Shown: in pieces, positions 1 through 8,232 of the stretch | How the letters are laid out: every line of letters begins with the position of its first letter | How positions within the stretch are numbered: position 1 is the stretch's first letter | Source: Mesobacterium pallidum | Lineage (GTDB): Bacteria > Pseudomonadota > Alphaproteobacteria > Rhodobacterales > Rhodobacteraceae | Assembly (NCBI RefSeq): GCF_019966535.1 | Contig: NZ_JAIMID010000015.1 | Span: 1-64,000, forward strand | DNA length: 64,000 nucleotides | Direction: 5' to 3' | Program-made: the position numbers and the translations under genes | Notes under the pieces: model-generated | Seen by the model: the letters and a program-made list of their open reading frames with translations, nothing else | What the model was told of the DNA's origin: nothing | The model's database searches: none

Positions 1-131
1 GCGTCGCCGACATCGGCATCACGCGGGTGGGCGACGGCGACAGCCTGGTCACGCATCTTCACGGCACGGTGCTGTTCGAGGGGGTCGCCGACCTGGTGTT
101 CTCCGACCTTGAGATCGTCGAGATCGCCTAG
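1..131 (+). CDS. C-terminal end of an unrecognised protein (cut by window edge)
   Basis: An open frame runs in from the window edge and stops at TAG 129-131, giving about 42 C-terminal residues that end in DLEIVEIA. The segment is acidic and beta-strand-like. I do not recognise the family. It lies on the opposite strand to the MarR gene and converges on it with only 8 bases between the stops, so it belongs to a different transcription unit from the operon that begins at 746. Confidence 0.5.
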   Translation, partial: VADIGITRVGDGDSLVTHLHGTVLFEGVADLVFSDLEIVEIA

Positions 132-139
132 GCTGAAGG

Positions 140-637
140 TCAGTCCAGCGCGCCGGGCGCGTGCATCGACACGCGCTCGGCCAACCCGGCATGCAGCTTG
201 CCGAGGACGCGGAAGAACACCTCGCGCTCTTCCTCGGCGATCCCGTCCAGCAGCGCCTGGTTCAGTGGCACCGACAGCTCGCGGATCGACGCCACCATCT
301 TGTGCCCGTCCGAGGTCAGCGTGATCGAGTTCATGCGACGGTCGCCCGACACCCGCTGGCGTTCGATCAGCCCCTGCGCCTCGAGCGATTTGACCAGCTT
401 GGCGATGGCGGATTTCTTCATCGCCAGGTTCTCGGCCAGGTCGTTCTGCGAGATGCCGGGGTTCACCCAGACCAGGCTGAGGATGCCGATGGACCCCGAT
501 TCCAGCGACAGGGGCCCCCGGATCGCCGCCCCGAAGGACCGCAGCATCGCGTTCAGGTTCCGCACCATGAACGGCAGGTCCGACACCAGCGGACCAAGGA
601 TGATCCGGGTCTTCCCGGTCTGATGGCTGTCGGACAC
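140..637 (-). CDS. MarR-family transcriptional regulator
   Basis: A 165-residue winged-helix protein, normal length for MarR. The helix-turn-helix lies at about residues 62-86 (GISQNDLAENLAMKKSAIAK) and the wing at 92-108 contains SGDRR, equivalent to the D-x-R wing motif of the family. MarR dimers usually repress neighbouring catabolic or efflux genes and release DNA on binding a small aromatic or CoA-linked ligand. I chose the GTG start at 637 because GGGAGGAAAGG sits just before it; the frame is open much further upstream but without a comparable start. The gene diverges from the dehydratase/CaiB/TRAP/P450 operon and a perfect palindrome lies between them, so control of that operon and of itself is the simplest reading. 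Confidence 0.88.
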   Translation of the reverse strand: MSDSHQTGKTRIILGPLVSDLPFMVRNLNAMLRSFGAAIRGPLSLESGSIGILSLVWVNPGISQNDLAENLAMKKSAIAKLVKSLEAQGLIERQRVSGDRRMNSITLTSDGHKMVASIRELSVPLNQALLDGIAEEEREVFFRVLGKLHAGLAERVSMHAPGALD

Positions 638-692
638 GTCCTTTCCTCCCCTTTCGGCCAACGTCCACCGAAACCGTGGGCGAATGCAAGCC

Positions 693-723
693 TTGACCTG
701 CGAATTCAGTTCACTTAGTGAAC
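693..723 (+). promoter_or_regulatory. Promoter with overlapping MarR-type operator
   Basis: GTTCAC-TTA-GTGAAC at 709-723 is a perfect 15-base inverted repeat between the divergent MarR gene and the operon starting at 746. A -35-like TTGACC at 693-698 has, 17 bases on, the weak -10-like TAGTGA at 716-721, which lies inside the palindrome. A dimeric repressor here would block the downstream promoter. The half-site GTTCAC recurs at 2981-2986 before the CaiB gene. Confidence 0.6.
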
Positions 724-745
724 GAATGAGAGAGGGAGGACAAGC

Positions 746-1696
746 GTGCGGATAGCGATATTCGGCCACGGGGCGCCGATTGGCGTGCTCGGGGCGATCG
801 GAGTGACGGCCCATGACGTGACGCTGTGCGAGGCGCCGGCGGGAACGGCGGCCGACCGCTACATCGAACCCTTCATGGACCCCTTCGCGACCTCGGTGCT
901 GCGCGGGATGGCCGCGGGCGCGCTGGATGAGTTCGCCGCGATCCTGTTCCTGCGGGAAAGCCCGGGGGCGATGCACGCCTGTCTCTACGCGCATGAACTG
1001 GCGCGGCGCGGGGTCATGCCGAACGCCGCGCCCAATGCGATCATGCTGAACATCCTGCCGGCCGATGACCCGGCGGCGGGCCGCTTCAACCGGGCCGAAC
1101 TGGACCGGCTGACCCGGACGCTGACCGGTCTTGGTTGGCAAGCGGGCGCGGCGCGCCCGCTGTCGCCACAGCTCGACGACCTGCTGGCGCGCCAGTCGGC
1201 AGGGCAGATAACTGGCGCCGCTGCCTTCGACGCGCGGGCGCGACTGGCCGCGGGCGGGGTGGTGGACGTGGCGGATGCACCGACGGCCGGCCCTCGGCTT
1301 GCGATTCTGGGCGCGCCGCTTGGCAATGCCGCGCTGCATGCCGCGTTGGACCGGATCGGCACGCTGGCGCTGGACCAGCAGGCGCTGGACCAGGCCCATG
1401 CGGCGCGGGGCGTGACACTGGATGCGGCCCTGTCCGCCCAGGCCGCCAACCCCTTTGCCGCGCGCCAGCCGAAGGCGGTCTTTGTCCCGGCCCTCGCCGA
1501 GGCGCTCAAGACCCACCAGATCGACCGCGTGATCTGGCAGCGCGATCCGAACGACGACCTCTGGGGCTGGCTCGCCCCGCAGGTCCGGGACCTTTGCGCC
1601 GCCAGAGGCATCGGCTGGACCGACCTTGGCGCCCTGCCACGCTGGCCAACGGCGGCGGATATCGCCGCGCTGACCCTCGGGGAGGCCGTCGCATGA
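746..1696 (+). CDS. 2-hydroxyacyl-CoA dehydratase-like protein, small subunit (divergent)
   Basis: 316 residues. The fold signature resembles the HgdB/BcrB/BcrC family of 2-hydroxyacyl-CoA dehydratases and benzoyl-CoA reductases: an N-terminal GxxxGVLGAIG stretch, a YIEPFMDPFATS segment where the family has its CPY/CSF cysteine region, then a helix and LFLRES where the family has its CD motif. Both of those cluster cysteines are absent; only C28, C79 and one near residue 290 exist. Family members normally hold a [4Fe-4S] cluster and need an ATP-driven activator, which I do not see nearby. The start is GTG 746 after AGAGGGAGGA. It overlaps the next gene by 4 bases (ATGA), so the two products probably form a heterodimer. 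Function may have drifted from radical dehydration. Family assignment is by pattern and moderately sure. Confidence 0.6.
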   Translation: MRIAIFGHGAPIGVLGAIGVTAHDVTLCEAPAGTAADRYIEPFMDPFATSVLRGMAAGALDEFAAILFLRESPGAMHACLYAHELARRGVMPNAAPNAIMLNILPADDPAAGRFNRAELDRLTRTLTGLGWQAGAARPLSPQLDDLLARQSAGQITGAAAFDARARLAAGGVVDVADAPTAGPRLAILGAPLGNAALHAALDRIGTLALDQQALDQAHAARGVTLDAALSAQAANPFAARQPKAVFVPALAEALKTHQIDRVIWQRDPNDDLWGWLAPQVRDLCAARGIGWTDLGALPRWPTAADIAALTLGEAVA

Positions 1697-2955
1697 CCTA
1701 CCAGCCGCTGCCCATCTCGGCCGAGGCGATGGCGCATCAGCGCGACTGGGCCAAGTCCCTGCGGGCGCAGATCGCCGGCGGGGCCAAGTTCGCCTTTGTC
1801 AACGCGGACACCCCGCACGAGATCTTTCACGCGATGGACATGCCCGTCGTCGTGAACCAGTGGTGGTCCTCGGTCATCGCCGCCAAGCAGCTGTCGACCT
1901 GGACGCTGGATCGCGGGGCCGAGATGGGGTTCCACGACAGCCTTGCCAAGTACTCCGCCATGGGGGTGATCTCGGCCCTCGACGGCGACCCCGGCAAGCA
2001 GCCCTGGGGCGGGCTGCCTGACCCGGCGATCTTGTGTGCGCGGCAAAGTTCCGACGACCAGCAGCGGCTGTTCCAGCTTTACGCCGACAAGGCGGGGGCG
2101 CCGCTTGCCCTGTTACATGCGCCGGCCCCGGCCGAGAACCTGCCGCGCTGGTGGGAACGGGCCCGCGACGATTGGGAGGCGCTCTACGGCACCGCCCGGC
2201 TCGACCTCATGCAGGCGCAGATCGAAGAGCTGATTGCGCAGGTCGAGGGGATCACCGGCCGTGCCTTCGACCGCGATGGCTTCGGCGCTTACATGGAGCG
2301 GATCGAACAGCAGGAGCTGATCTTCGAAGAGGCCAGCCAGATGATCGCCGCGGCCGAGCGGATGCCGGTGCGGATCGGAGAGCAGATCCCCAACGTGATG
2401 ATCCCGCAATGGCACCGCGGCTCGGACTGGGCCGTCGCCCATGCGGAACGCTTCCGCGACGCGGTGGCGGACCGAATCGCCCAGGGCGGCGCGGTGGTGG
2501 AAAACGAGCGCGTGCGCATGATGTGGATTGGCGCGGGCCTGTGGTTCGACACGAAATTCTACACCGCCTTCGAGGAAGAGTTCGGCGCCGTCTTCGCCTG
2601 GTCCATGTACCTGCCCTTTGCCGCCGACGGCTACATCCGACGCAGCAAGGGCGATTACCTGCGCGCCCTCGCGGCCCGGGTCGTGACCATGAACGAACAG
2701 CTGCACCAGGCGCCCTGGGCCAACGAATGGCTGGTGAAACAGGCCCGCGACTACCGCATCGACCTGGCCGTGGTGCTGGTGCCCGAGGCCGATCGCCCCT
2801 CGGGCTACTGCACCAATTTCATCACCGAGGACCTGCGCGCGGCGGGCGTCGAGGTGGTCGAGATCCATGCCGACATGGTCGATGCGCGCAAGTGGGACGG
2901 CCCGGCCGCCAAGTCCGCCGTGACGGATGGCATCCGGAAAGTGCTGGACGCGTGA
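1693..2955 (+). CDS. 2-hydroxyacyl-CoA dehydratase / benzoyl-CoA reductase-family subunit
   Basis: 420 residues, the usual length for HgdB/BcrB-family subunits. The N-terminal part has PHEIFHAMDMPVVV, matching the family's E-x2-x-A-x-G-x-P-V region. C115 (AILCARQSS) and C373 (SGYCTNF) sit where two of the three cluster cysteines are expected; the first one is missing. A central basic and acidic helical stretch precedes a second Rossmann-like half. The partner is the 4-base overlapped upstream gene, and a CaiB CoA transferase follows 59 bases later, which supports work on a CoA thioester. With two of three cysteines and no activator gene in the window, classical ketyl-radical chemistry is doubtful. 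Confidence 0.68.
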   Translation: MTYQPLPISAEAMAHQRDWAKSLRAQIAGGAKFAFVNADTPHEIFHAMDMPVVVNQWWSSVIAAKQLSTWTLDRGAEMGFHDSLAKYSAMGVISALDGDPGKQPWGGLPDPAILCARQSSDDQQRLFQLYADKAGAPLALLHAPAPAENLPRWWERARDDWEALYGTARLDLMQAQIEELIAQVEGITGRAFDRDGFGAYMERIEQQELIFEEASQMIAAAERMPVRIGEQIPNVMIPQWHRGSDWAVAHAERFRDAVADRIAQGGAVVENERVRMMWIGAGLWFDTKFYTAFEEEFGAVFAWSMYLPFAADGYIRRSKGDYLRALAARVVTMNEQLHQAPWANEWLVKQARDYRIDLAVVLVPEADRPSGYCTNFITEDLRAAGVEVVEIHADMVDARKWDGPAAKSAVTDGIRKVLDA

Positions 2956-2963
2956 CAAGCTTG

Positions 2964-3006
2964 TTGACAGCTCGATAATAGTTCACAAAGATACATATTA
3001 GGGAGG
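2964..3006 (+). promoter_or_regulatory. Possible internal promoter and ribosome site before the CaiB gene
   Basis: The 59-base gap holds TTGACA (2964-2969), a perfect -35 hexamer, followed by an A/T-rich stretch (GATAAT, AAAGATACATATTA) unusual for this GC-rich sequence, and GGGAGG at 3001-3006. A GTTCAC half-site at 2981-2986 matches one arm of the MarR palindrome upstream. No -10 with ideal spacing stands out, so this is suggestive only. Confidence 0.4.
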
Positions 3007-3014
3007 CACAGGAC

Positions 3015-4163
3015 ATGGCGCGCGCGCTGACAGGTTACACCGTCGTCGATTTCAGCCATGTCGTGGCCGGCCCCCTGGCGACGCATTTCCTGGCCCTGAA
3101 CGGCGCGCGGGTCATCAAGGTCGAGACGCCGACCGGGGACCTGCTGCGCAATTACTCTCCGAACCGGGACGAGTGGGGCATGGCCCCGGCCTTTCGCGGC
3201 ATCAACATCGGCAAGGAAAGCGTGTCGCTGGACCTCAAGTCCGACGAAGGGCTGGCCGCCGCCAAGCGCCTGATCGCCGAGGCCGACATCGTGGTCGAGA
3301 ACTTCCGCCCCGGCGTGATGGACCGCCTCGGGCTGGGCTACGAGGCCGCCAGGGCGCTGAACCCGCGCATCATCTACTGCTCGGTCTCGGGCTTCGGCCA
3401 GACGGGCGAGATGCGCAACGTCGCCGCCATCGACCAGATCGTGCAAAGCATGTCCGGCCTCATGCGGCTGTCGGGCGAAGAGGGCGACCCGCCCATGCGC
3501 ATCGGTTTTCCCGTCGTGGACACCTACACCGGGCTGCTGGCCGCCTTCGCGATCCAGACGGCCGTGGTGCAGAAGGAACGCGGGCTGGTCGACAGCCAGA
3601 ACGTCGACGTGGCCATGCTGGACGCGACGATGGTCATGCTGTCGTCGGTCATCAACCCGCTCTTGATGGTCGGGCAAGAGCACCGGCGCACCGGCAACCG
3701 CGGGTTCAGCCGCGCGCCGACCGCCGACACGTTCGCCTGCAAGACGGGCGAGCTGACCGTCGGCGCGGTCGAGGATCACCATGTCGCAAAGATGCTGGCG
3801 GTGCTGGGTGTCAGCGCGTTGCTGGACGACCCGCGCTTTGCCACCCGCATCGACCGGCTGACCAACGCCGATGCCATGCGCGACGCACTGGCCGCCGCCT
3901 TCGCCACCCGCGATGCCGTGGAATGGGAGACCGCGTTCCGTGACGCGGGCCTGTCGGCCGCGCGGGTCATGGACATCGGCGAGGCCATCGCGATGCCGCA
4001 TCTTGCCGACCGCGATCTCATCCTGGAGATCGACGGCGAGCGGGTGCTGAACGCGGGCTTCCGGCTGGAGACCGGCAGCCCCGGCACCGGTCGCGGCGCG
4101 CCGCGCCTCGGCGCCGACACGGACAGGATAACGACCGCACCCGGGATTGCAGCCCGGGGCTGA
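3015..4163 (+). CDS. CaiB/BaiF family CoA transferase
   Basis: 382 residues. The N-terminal VVDFSHVVAGPLATHFLALN and VENFRPGVMDRLGLGY (residues about 94-109) are class III CoA transferase hallmarks. The catalytic aspartate, which forms the glutamyl/aspartyl anhydride in this family, is D169 in PVVDTYTGLLAA. Such enzymes move CoA between carboxylates, here probably activating the compound imported by the TRAP genes that follow, or recycling CoA from the dehydratase-like product. Start ATG 3015 is preceded by GGGAGG at good spacing. The length is near the 380-430 family norm. The acceptor acid cannot be told from sequence. Confidence 0.9.
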   Translation: MARALTGYTVVDFSHVVAGPLATHFLALNGARVIKVETPTGDLLRNYSPNRDEWGMAPAFRGINIGKESVSLDLKSDEGLAAAKRLIAEADIVVENFRPGVMDRLGLGYEAARALNPRIIYCSVSGFGQTGEMRNVAAIDQIVQSMSGLMRLSGEEGDPPMRIGFPVVDTYTGLLAAFAIQTAVVQKERGLVDSQNVDVAMLDATMVMLSSVINPLLMVGQEHRRTGNRGFSRAPTADTFACKTGELTVGAVEDHHVAKMLAVLGVSALLDDPRFATRIDRLTNADAMRDALAAAFATRDAVEWETAFRDAGLSAARVMDIGEAIAMPHLADRDLILEIDGERVLNAGFRLETGSPGTGRGAPRLGADTDRITTAPGIAARG

Positions 4164-4187
4164 CACGGACCTTCAGGGAGGAGAAAC

Positions 4188-5198
4188 ATGAAGGATTTCA
4201 TCAAGACCACGGCCCTCGCGGCCCTTTTTGCGGGCGCCGCAACGGCCGCCCTTGCGATCGAATTGCGCCTGTCGGTGGAAACCCCGCCGGGCCACGTGCG
4301 CAACCTTGCCGCCGAACGCTGGGCCGAGGCGATCGAGGAAGCCTCGGGCGGGGACATCACCGTCGAGGTGTTCCCGGCCGCGCAGCTCTACAAGTCGGCC
4401 GACGCGATCCGGGCGCTCGCCTCGGGCGCGCTGGACATGTCGATCCAGGCCAACGTGACCATGAGCCAGTTCGAGCCGAACCTGTCCTTCTCGACGCTGC
4501 CGGTGTTCTTCGGCCGCTCGGCCGAAGAGGCCGACAAGATCCTGTCAAGCGAGATCGGCGAAGAGCTGGGCGCGATGCTGGCCAAGAAGGGCATCAACGT
4601 GCCCGGACCGGCCTTCCTTTTCGCCCCGTCGCATTCGGCCTTCACGGTCGACAAGCCGATCAACAGTTACGCCGACATGGCCGGGCTCAAGCTGGCCACG
4701 CCGCCGTCCCCGGTGTTGGTGACGCTGATGAAATCGATGGGCGCCGCGCCGCAGGCCGCGCGCCGGTCCGAGATCCCGCTGATGCTGTCGCAGGGGCAGC
4801 TGGACGGGCTGGCCGCCGTGACCGAGCTGACGATCACCGGCGGCAAGCTGTGGGAGCCGGGCATCAAGCACATCTACGCCGACAATTCCGGCTGGGGCTT
4901 CTACATGCCGGTCGTGTCGCAGCGCAGCATGGACAAGCTGACCGACGCGCAGCAGGCGATCATCCGTGACACCTGGGCCGAGGTCGTGGTCTGGGCCGGC
5001 GATCATGCCCATCAAGAGCTGATGGAGGCCCGTAGCGTGCTGGCCGACAACGGCGTGACCGTGGTCGATGCCGACCCGGCCGACGTGGCCGCGCAGCGCG
5101 AGGCGATGATGGCCGTCCAGGACCAGATCATCGAGGATTCCGGCGTCGATCCCGATTTCATCGCGCGCGTCTCTGCCGCGCTTGACGGCAACATGTGA
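4188..5198 (+). CDS. TRAP transporter substrate-binding protein, DctP family
   Basis: 336 residues with a cleavable signal (MKDFIKTTALAALFAGAATA, cleavage near ALA/I). The mature part shows the DctP pattern: an early LSVETPPGH strand, AERWAEAIEEASGGDITVEVFPAAQL, and MADLKLATPPS-like central strand followed by MKSMGAAP. The protein captures the substrate in the periplasm and delivers it to the DctQM membrane pair encoded next. An excellent GGGAGGAG site precedes ATG 4188. It sits between a CoA transferase and P450s, so the ligand is probably a carboxylate later attached to CoA or hydroxylated. The usual conserved Arg of the central strand is not obvious, so the ligand may be atypical. Confidence 0.9.
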   Translation: MKDFIKTTALAALFAGAATAALAIELRLSVETPPGHVRNLAAERWAEAIEEASGGDITVEVFPAAQLYKSADAIRALASGALDMSIQANVTMSQFEPNLSFSTLPVFFGRSAEEADKILSSEIGEELGAMLAKKGINVPGPAFLFAPSHSAFTVDKPINSYADMAGLKLATPPSPVLVTLMKSMGAAPQAARRSEIPLMLSQGQLDGLAAVTELTITGGKLWEPGIKHIYADNSGWGFYMPVVSQRSMDKLTDAQQAIIRDTWAEVVVWAGDHAHQELMEARSVLADNGVTVVDADPADVAAQREAMMAVQDQIIEDSGVDPDFIARVSAALDGNM

Positions 5199-5255
5199 TG
5201 CCAGTCCCGCTGCCCCGCCGGGTCTGGCGGGGCAGCGCCACCCACAGGTCTCCCC

Positions 5256-5771
5256 ATGATAACCCGTATCCTCTCGATATGGTCTCGCCTCGAGACCATT
5301 CTCATCGGCGTGCTCCTTCTCATCGCGCTGGCGATCTTCCTCTTTGGCGGGGCGCTGCGGCTGGTCTCGCCCACGAACGCGATCGACTGGGCCACCGAGG
5401 TCTCGATCTACTTCATCATCTGGGCCACGGTCCTTGCCGGCGCCGCCATCGTGCAGGACAACCGTCACCTGCAGACCGAGGTCTTCGTGCAGATGCTGTC
5501 GCCGGGCACGCGCAAGATCATGGCCTGGGCCATGACGATCCTGTCCATCGGGTTCTGCGCCGTGATCCTGGTCTATGGCTGGCAGGCCTATGAATTCGCC
5601 AACCTGCTCGACGAACGCTCGGGCTCGTCGCTGCGCACGCCGCAGGGCTTTGCCGTCTTTCTCGCCCTGCCGGTCGGCATGGCGCTGATCCTCATCCGCG
5701 TGACGTTGATGCTGCTGAATGGCCAGCGTCCGTTCTCGCACCAATCCGAAATCCCGGACCGGGGAGAATAA
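5256..5771 (+). CDS. TRAP transporter small permease, DctQ family
   Basis: 171 residues with four predicted membrane helices (roughly residues 15-38, 48-68, 88-110 and 128-150), the normal DctQ plan. WATEVSIYFIIWATVLAGAAIV matches the conserved second-helix W-x-E-E region. DctQ scaffolds the large DctM permease. The start ATG 5256 has no strong ribosome site (AGGTCTCCCC), so translation may depend on the preceding gene. It is followed 5 bases later by DctM. Confidence 0.85.
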   Translation: MITRILSIWSRLETILIGVLLLIALAIFLFGGALRLVSPTNAIDWATEVSIYFIIWATVLAGAAIVQDNRHLQTEVFVQMLSPGTRKIMAWAMTILSIGFCAVILVYGWQAYEFANLLDERSGSSLRTPQGFAVFLALPVGMALILIRVTLMLLNGQRPFSHQSEIPDRGE

Positions 5772-5776
5772 CCGAA

Positions 5777-7054
5777 ATGGACGCCTTTATCGGCCTTGCG
5801 GGGATGCTTGTCCTCATGGCGCTGGGCGCGCCGATCTTCGTCGCCCTTGGCGCCACGGCGATGATCATGATCGCCATCGAGGGCCGCCCCCTCATGGATG
5901 CCGCCGCCCATACCGTCTCGGGTCTGAACTCGCCCACCTTCCTGGCCGTGCCGTTCTTCGTGCTGGCGGCGACCTTCATGCAGAAGGGCGGGATCGCCCG
6001 CATCATCATCGACGCCGCCGAAACCTGGGTCGGTCATTTCCGCGGTGGCCTTGGCCTTGTCGCGGTGCTGGCCACGACGCTTTTTGCCGCGATCTCGGGC
6101 TCGTCGGTCGTGACCGCCATGGCGATGGGCACCTTCCTGATCCCGGCCATGGTGGCGCGCAATTACGACCGGCCCTTCGCGCTGGGCCTCGTCGGCGCCT
6201 CGGGCACCATGGGCATCCTGATCCCGCCCTCGCTGTCGATGATCCTTTACGGCCTGATCGCCGAGGAATCGGTGCCCCGCCTCTTTATCGCCGGCGTCGT
6301 GCCGGGCCTGATCCAGGCCCTGCTGCTGGGCGCCTGGGTCATGTTCTACTCGCGCCGCAAGGGCTATGCCTCGGGCACCCGCGCCACGCGCGAGGAGTTC
6401 ATCGCCAAGAACCTGCGCGCCCTGCCGGCCGTGGCGATCCCGCTGTTCGTCTTCGTCGGCATCTACTCGGGCTACACCACCGTCACCGAAAGCGCGGGCG
6501 TTGCCGCCATCGCGGCCCTGCTGATCTCGGTCTTCGTCTACAAGGAGGTGCGGATGCGCGACCTGCTGTCGATGACGGCCGAGGGGATGAAGGCCGCCTC
6601 GGGCGTGTCGTTCATCGTCATGTTCGCGCTGCTCTTCGCGCACTGGATCACCGGCTCGGGCGTGCCCACGGCGCTGGTCGAGTTTGCCACCGCGGCCGAT
6701 CTCAAGCCCTGGCAGTTCCTGCTGGCGCTCAACGTCATGATGCTGATCCTCGGCATGTTCCTCGATGCCATCGCGGTCATGCTGATCGTCACGCCGATCG
6801 TGCTGCCGGTCCTCGGCCCGCTCGGGATCGACCCGGTGCATTTCGGCATCGTGCTGATCGTGAACATGGAGATCGCATTCCTCACCCCGCCGATCGGGCT
6901 GAACCTGTTCGTCCTGTCGTCGATCGCCCGGGCGCCCATGTCCGAGGCCGTGCGCGGCATGATCCCCTTCGTGATCATCATGGCCTGCTTCCTCATCCTC
7001 GTCACCTACGTACCGGAGATCACCCTATGGCTGCCGAACAGATTGATGAACTGA
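5777..7054 (+). CDS. TRAP transporter large permease, DctM family
   Basis: 425 residues, the typical DctM length, with about 12 hydrophobic segments. The N-terminus LMALGAPIFVALGATAM and the LVGASGTMGILIPPSL segment (ion/substrate-path motif of the family) are clear, as is FLTPPIGLNLFVLS near the C-terminus. It carries out Na+-coupled import using the DctP protein upstream. Its last 28 bases overlap the start of the first P450 gene, which points to translational coupling of import and oxidation. Confidence 0.9.
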   Translation: MDAFIGLAGMLVLMALGAPIFVALGATAMIMIAIEGRPLMDAAAHTVSGLNSPTFLAVPFFVLAATFMQKGGIARIIIDAAETWVGHFRGGLGLVAVLATTLFAAISGSSVVTAMAMGTFLIPAMVARNYDRPFALGLVGASGTMGILIPPSLSMILYGLIAEESVPRLFIAGVVPGLIQALLLGAWVMFYSRRKGYASGTRATREEFIAKNLRALPAVAIPLFVFVGIYSGYTTVTESAGVAAIAALLISVFVYKEVRMRDLLSMTAEGMKAASGVSFIVMFALLFAHWITGSGVPTALVEFATAADLKPWQFLLALNVMMLILGMFLDAIAVMLIVTPIVLPVLGPLGIDPVHFGIVLIVNMEIAFLTPPIGLNLFVLSSIARAPMSEAVRGMIPFVIIMACFLILVTYVPEITLWLPNRLMN

Positions 7055-8232
7055 TCTCGGTCTGGGATCCCCATGACCCGCAAACCATCGACACCTACCC
7101 GGACGTCTGGCGCGACCTGCGCGAAAGCCATCCGGTGGCGTATAGCGACAAGTGGGGCGGGTTCTTTACCGTGATGCGCTACGACGACATCGTGACGGTG
7201 GAAAAGGACCCCGAGACCTTCACCGCCACCAAGCTGAGCATCGTTCCCGCCTCGCCCAAGCTGGGCCTGCCGCGCCTGCCGCTGCAAAAGGACCCGCCGG
7301 AAAGCGAGCGCTACCGCAAGGCGATGAACCCGTCGTTCAAGTCGAACAAGATCCGCACGTTTCTGCCGGGACTGCGCGCGCTGGCCAATGACCTGATCGA
7401 CACCGCCAAGGCCAGGGACGCGGCGGCGGTGAACTTCCCCGAGGAGATTGGCGAGCCGATGAGCCAGGGGTCTCTGGGGGTTCTCGTGGGCTTCGACACG
7501 GCCGAGGCGCTCGAGATCGGGCGGCTTTCGGCCACCTACGTGCACGCGATCCAGACCCGCGACATGGGCACCGCCGCGCGCATGTCCAAGGGGGTCGATC
7601 AATTCGCCATCGACCTCGTCGCCAGCCGCATGGCTGACCCGCGCGACCCCGAAAGCGACATGCTGTCGTCGATCATGTCGCAGCCGCTCAAGGGCGAACC
7701 CTTCGACGAACGCGAGCTGGCGGGGATGGTGCGCCTTCTGCTGGTCGGCGGGCATATCGCCTCGCGCTGCCTGATGAATTCGCTGGCCTGGCACTTGGCC
7801 ACCAACCCCGATCACGTAGCGCTGCTGCGCGATGACCCGTCGGTGCACGCGACCTTCCGCGACGAGATCCTGCGCTTTTACCCCGCGAACCAAAGCCTTG
7901 CGCGCGTGACGACAAAGGACACGGTGCTGAACGGCACCTTCATCCCCAAGGGCGTGCCGGTGGCGATGAACTACGGCGCGGCCAACCGCGATCCGCGCGT
8001 CTTCGACAATCCCGAGACCTTCGATCCGCGCCGCAGCCCGAACCGCCACATCACCTTTGGCACCGGCGCGCATATGTGCATGGGCCAGGCCATGGCCAAG
8101 ATGCAGGTCGAGGTGATGACCGACGCGTTGATCGCCCAGCCGGGCCTGAAGGTCGTCGGCACCCCGACCTGGGGCCGCTGGACCGAGTTCGGCATCAACA
8201 CCCTGACGCTTGACATGCGAGGCGACCGATGA
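7027..8232 (+). CDS. Cytochrome P450 (first of three), atypical I-helix
   Basis: 401 residues, a soluble bacterial P450. The K-helix E280-x-x-R283 (EILRF) and the haem loop FGTGAHMCMG with C351 are intact, so a haem-thiolate protein is expected. The I-helix segment is GGHIAS at 241-246, where the family normally has A-G-x-D/E-T-T; both the acid and the threonine used in proton delivery are gone. Start ATG 7027 follows CCGGAG and lies within the end of DctM. The ATGA overlap with the next P450 shows one transcript. Likely a monooxygenase or peroxide-dependent hydroxylase for the imported compound; no electron-donor gene other than the fused reductase in the third P450 is present. Confidence 0.88.
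   Translation: MAAEQIDELISVWDPHDPQTIDTYPDVWRDLRESHPVAYSDKWGGFFTVMRYDDIVTVEKDPETFTATKLSIVPASPKLGLPRLPLQKDPPESERYRKAMNPSFKSNKIRTFLPGLRALANDLIDTAKARDAAAVNFPEEIGEPMSQGSLGVLVGFDTAEALEIGRLSATYVHAIQTRDMGTAARMSKGVDQFAIDLVASRMADPRDPESDMLSSIMSQPLKGEPFDERELAGMVRLLLVGGHIASRCLMNSLAWHLATNPDHVALLRDDPSVHATFRDEILRFYPANQSLARVTTKDTVLNGTFIPKGVPVAMNYGAANRDPRVFDNPETFDPRRSPNRHITFGTGAHMCMGQAMAKMQVEVMTDALIAQPGLKVVGTPTWGRWTEFGINTLTLDMRGDR

Noticed and set aside
5719..7026. Apparent N-terminal extension of the first P450
   Set aside because: It is the wrong-frame reading of the DctM gene; P450 similarity begins at ATG 7027, which has a ribosome site.
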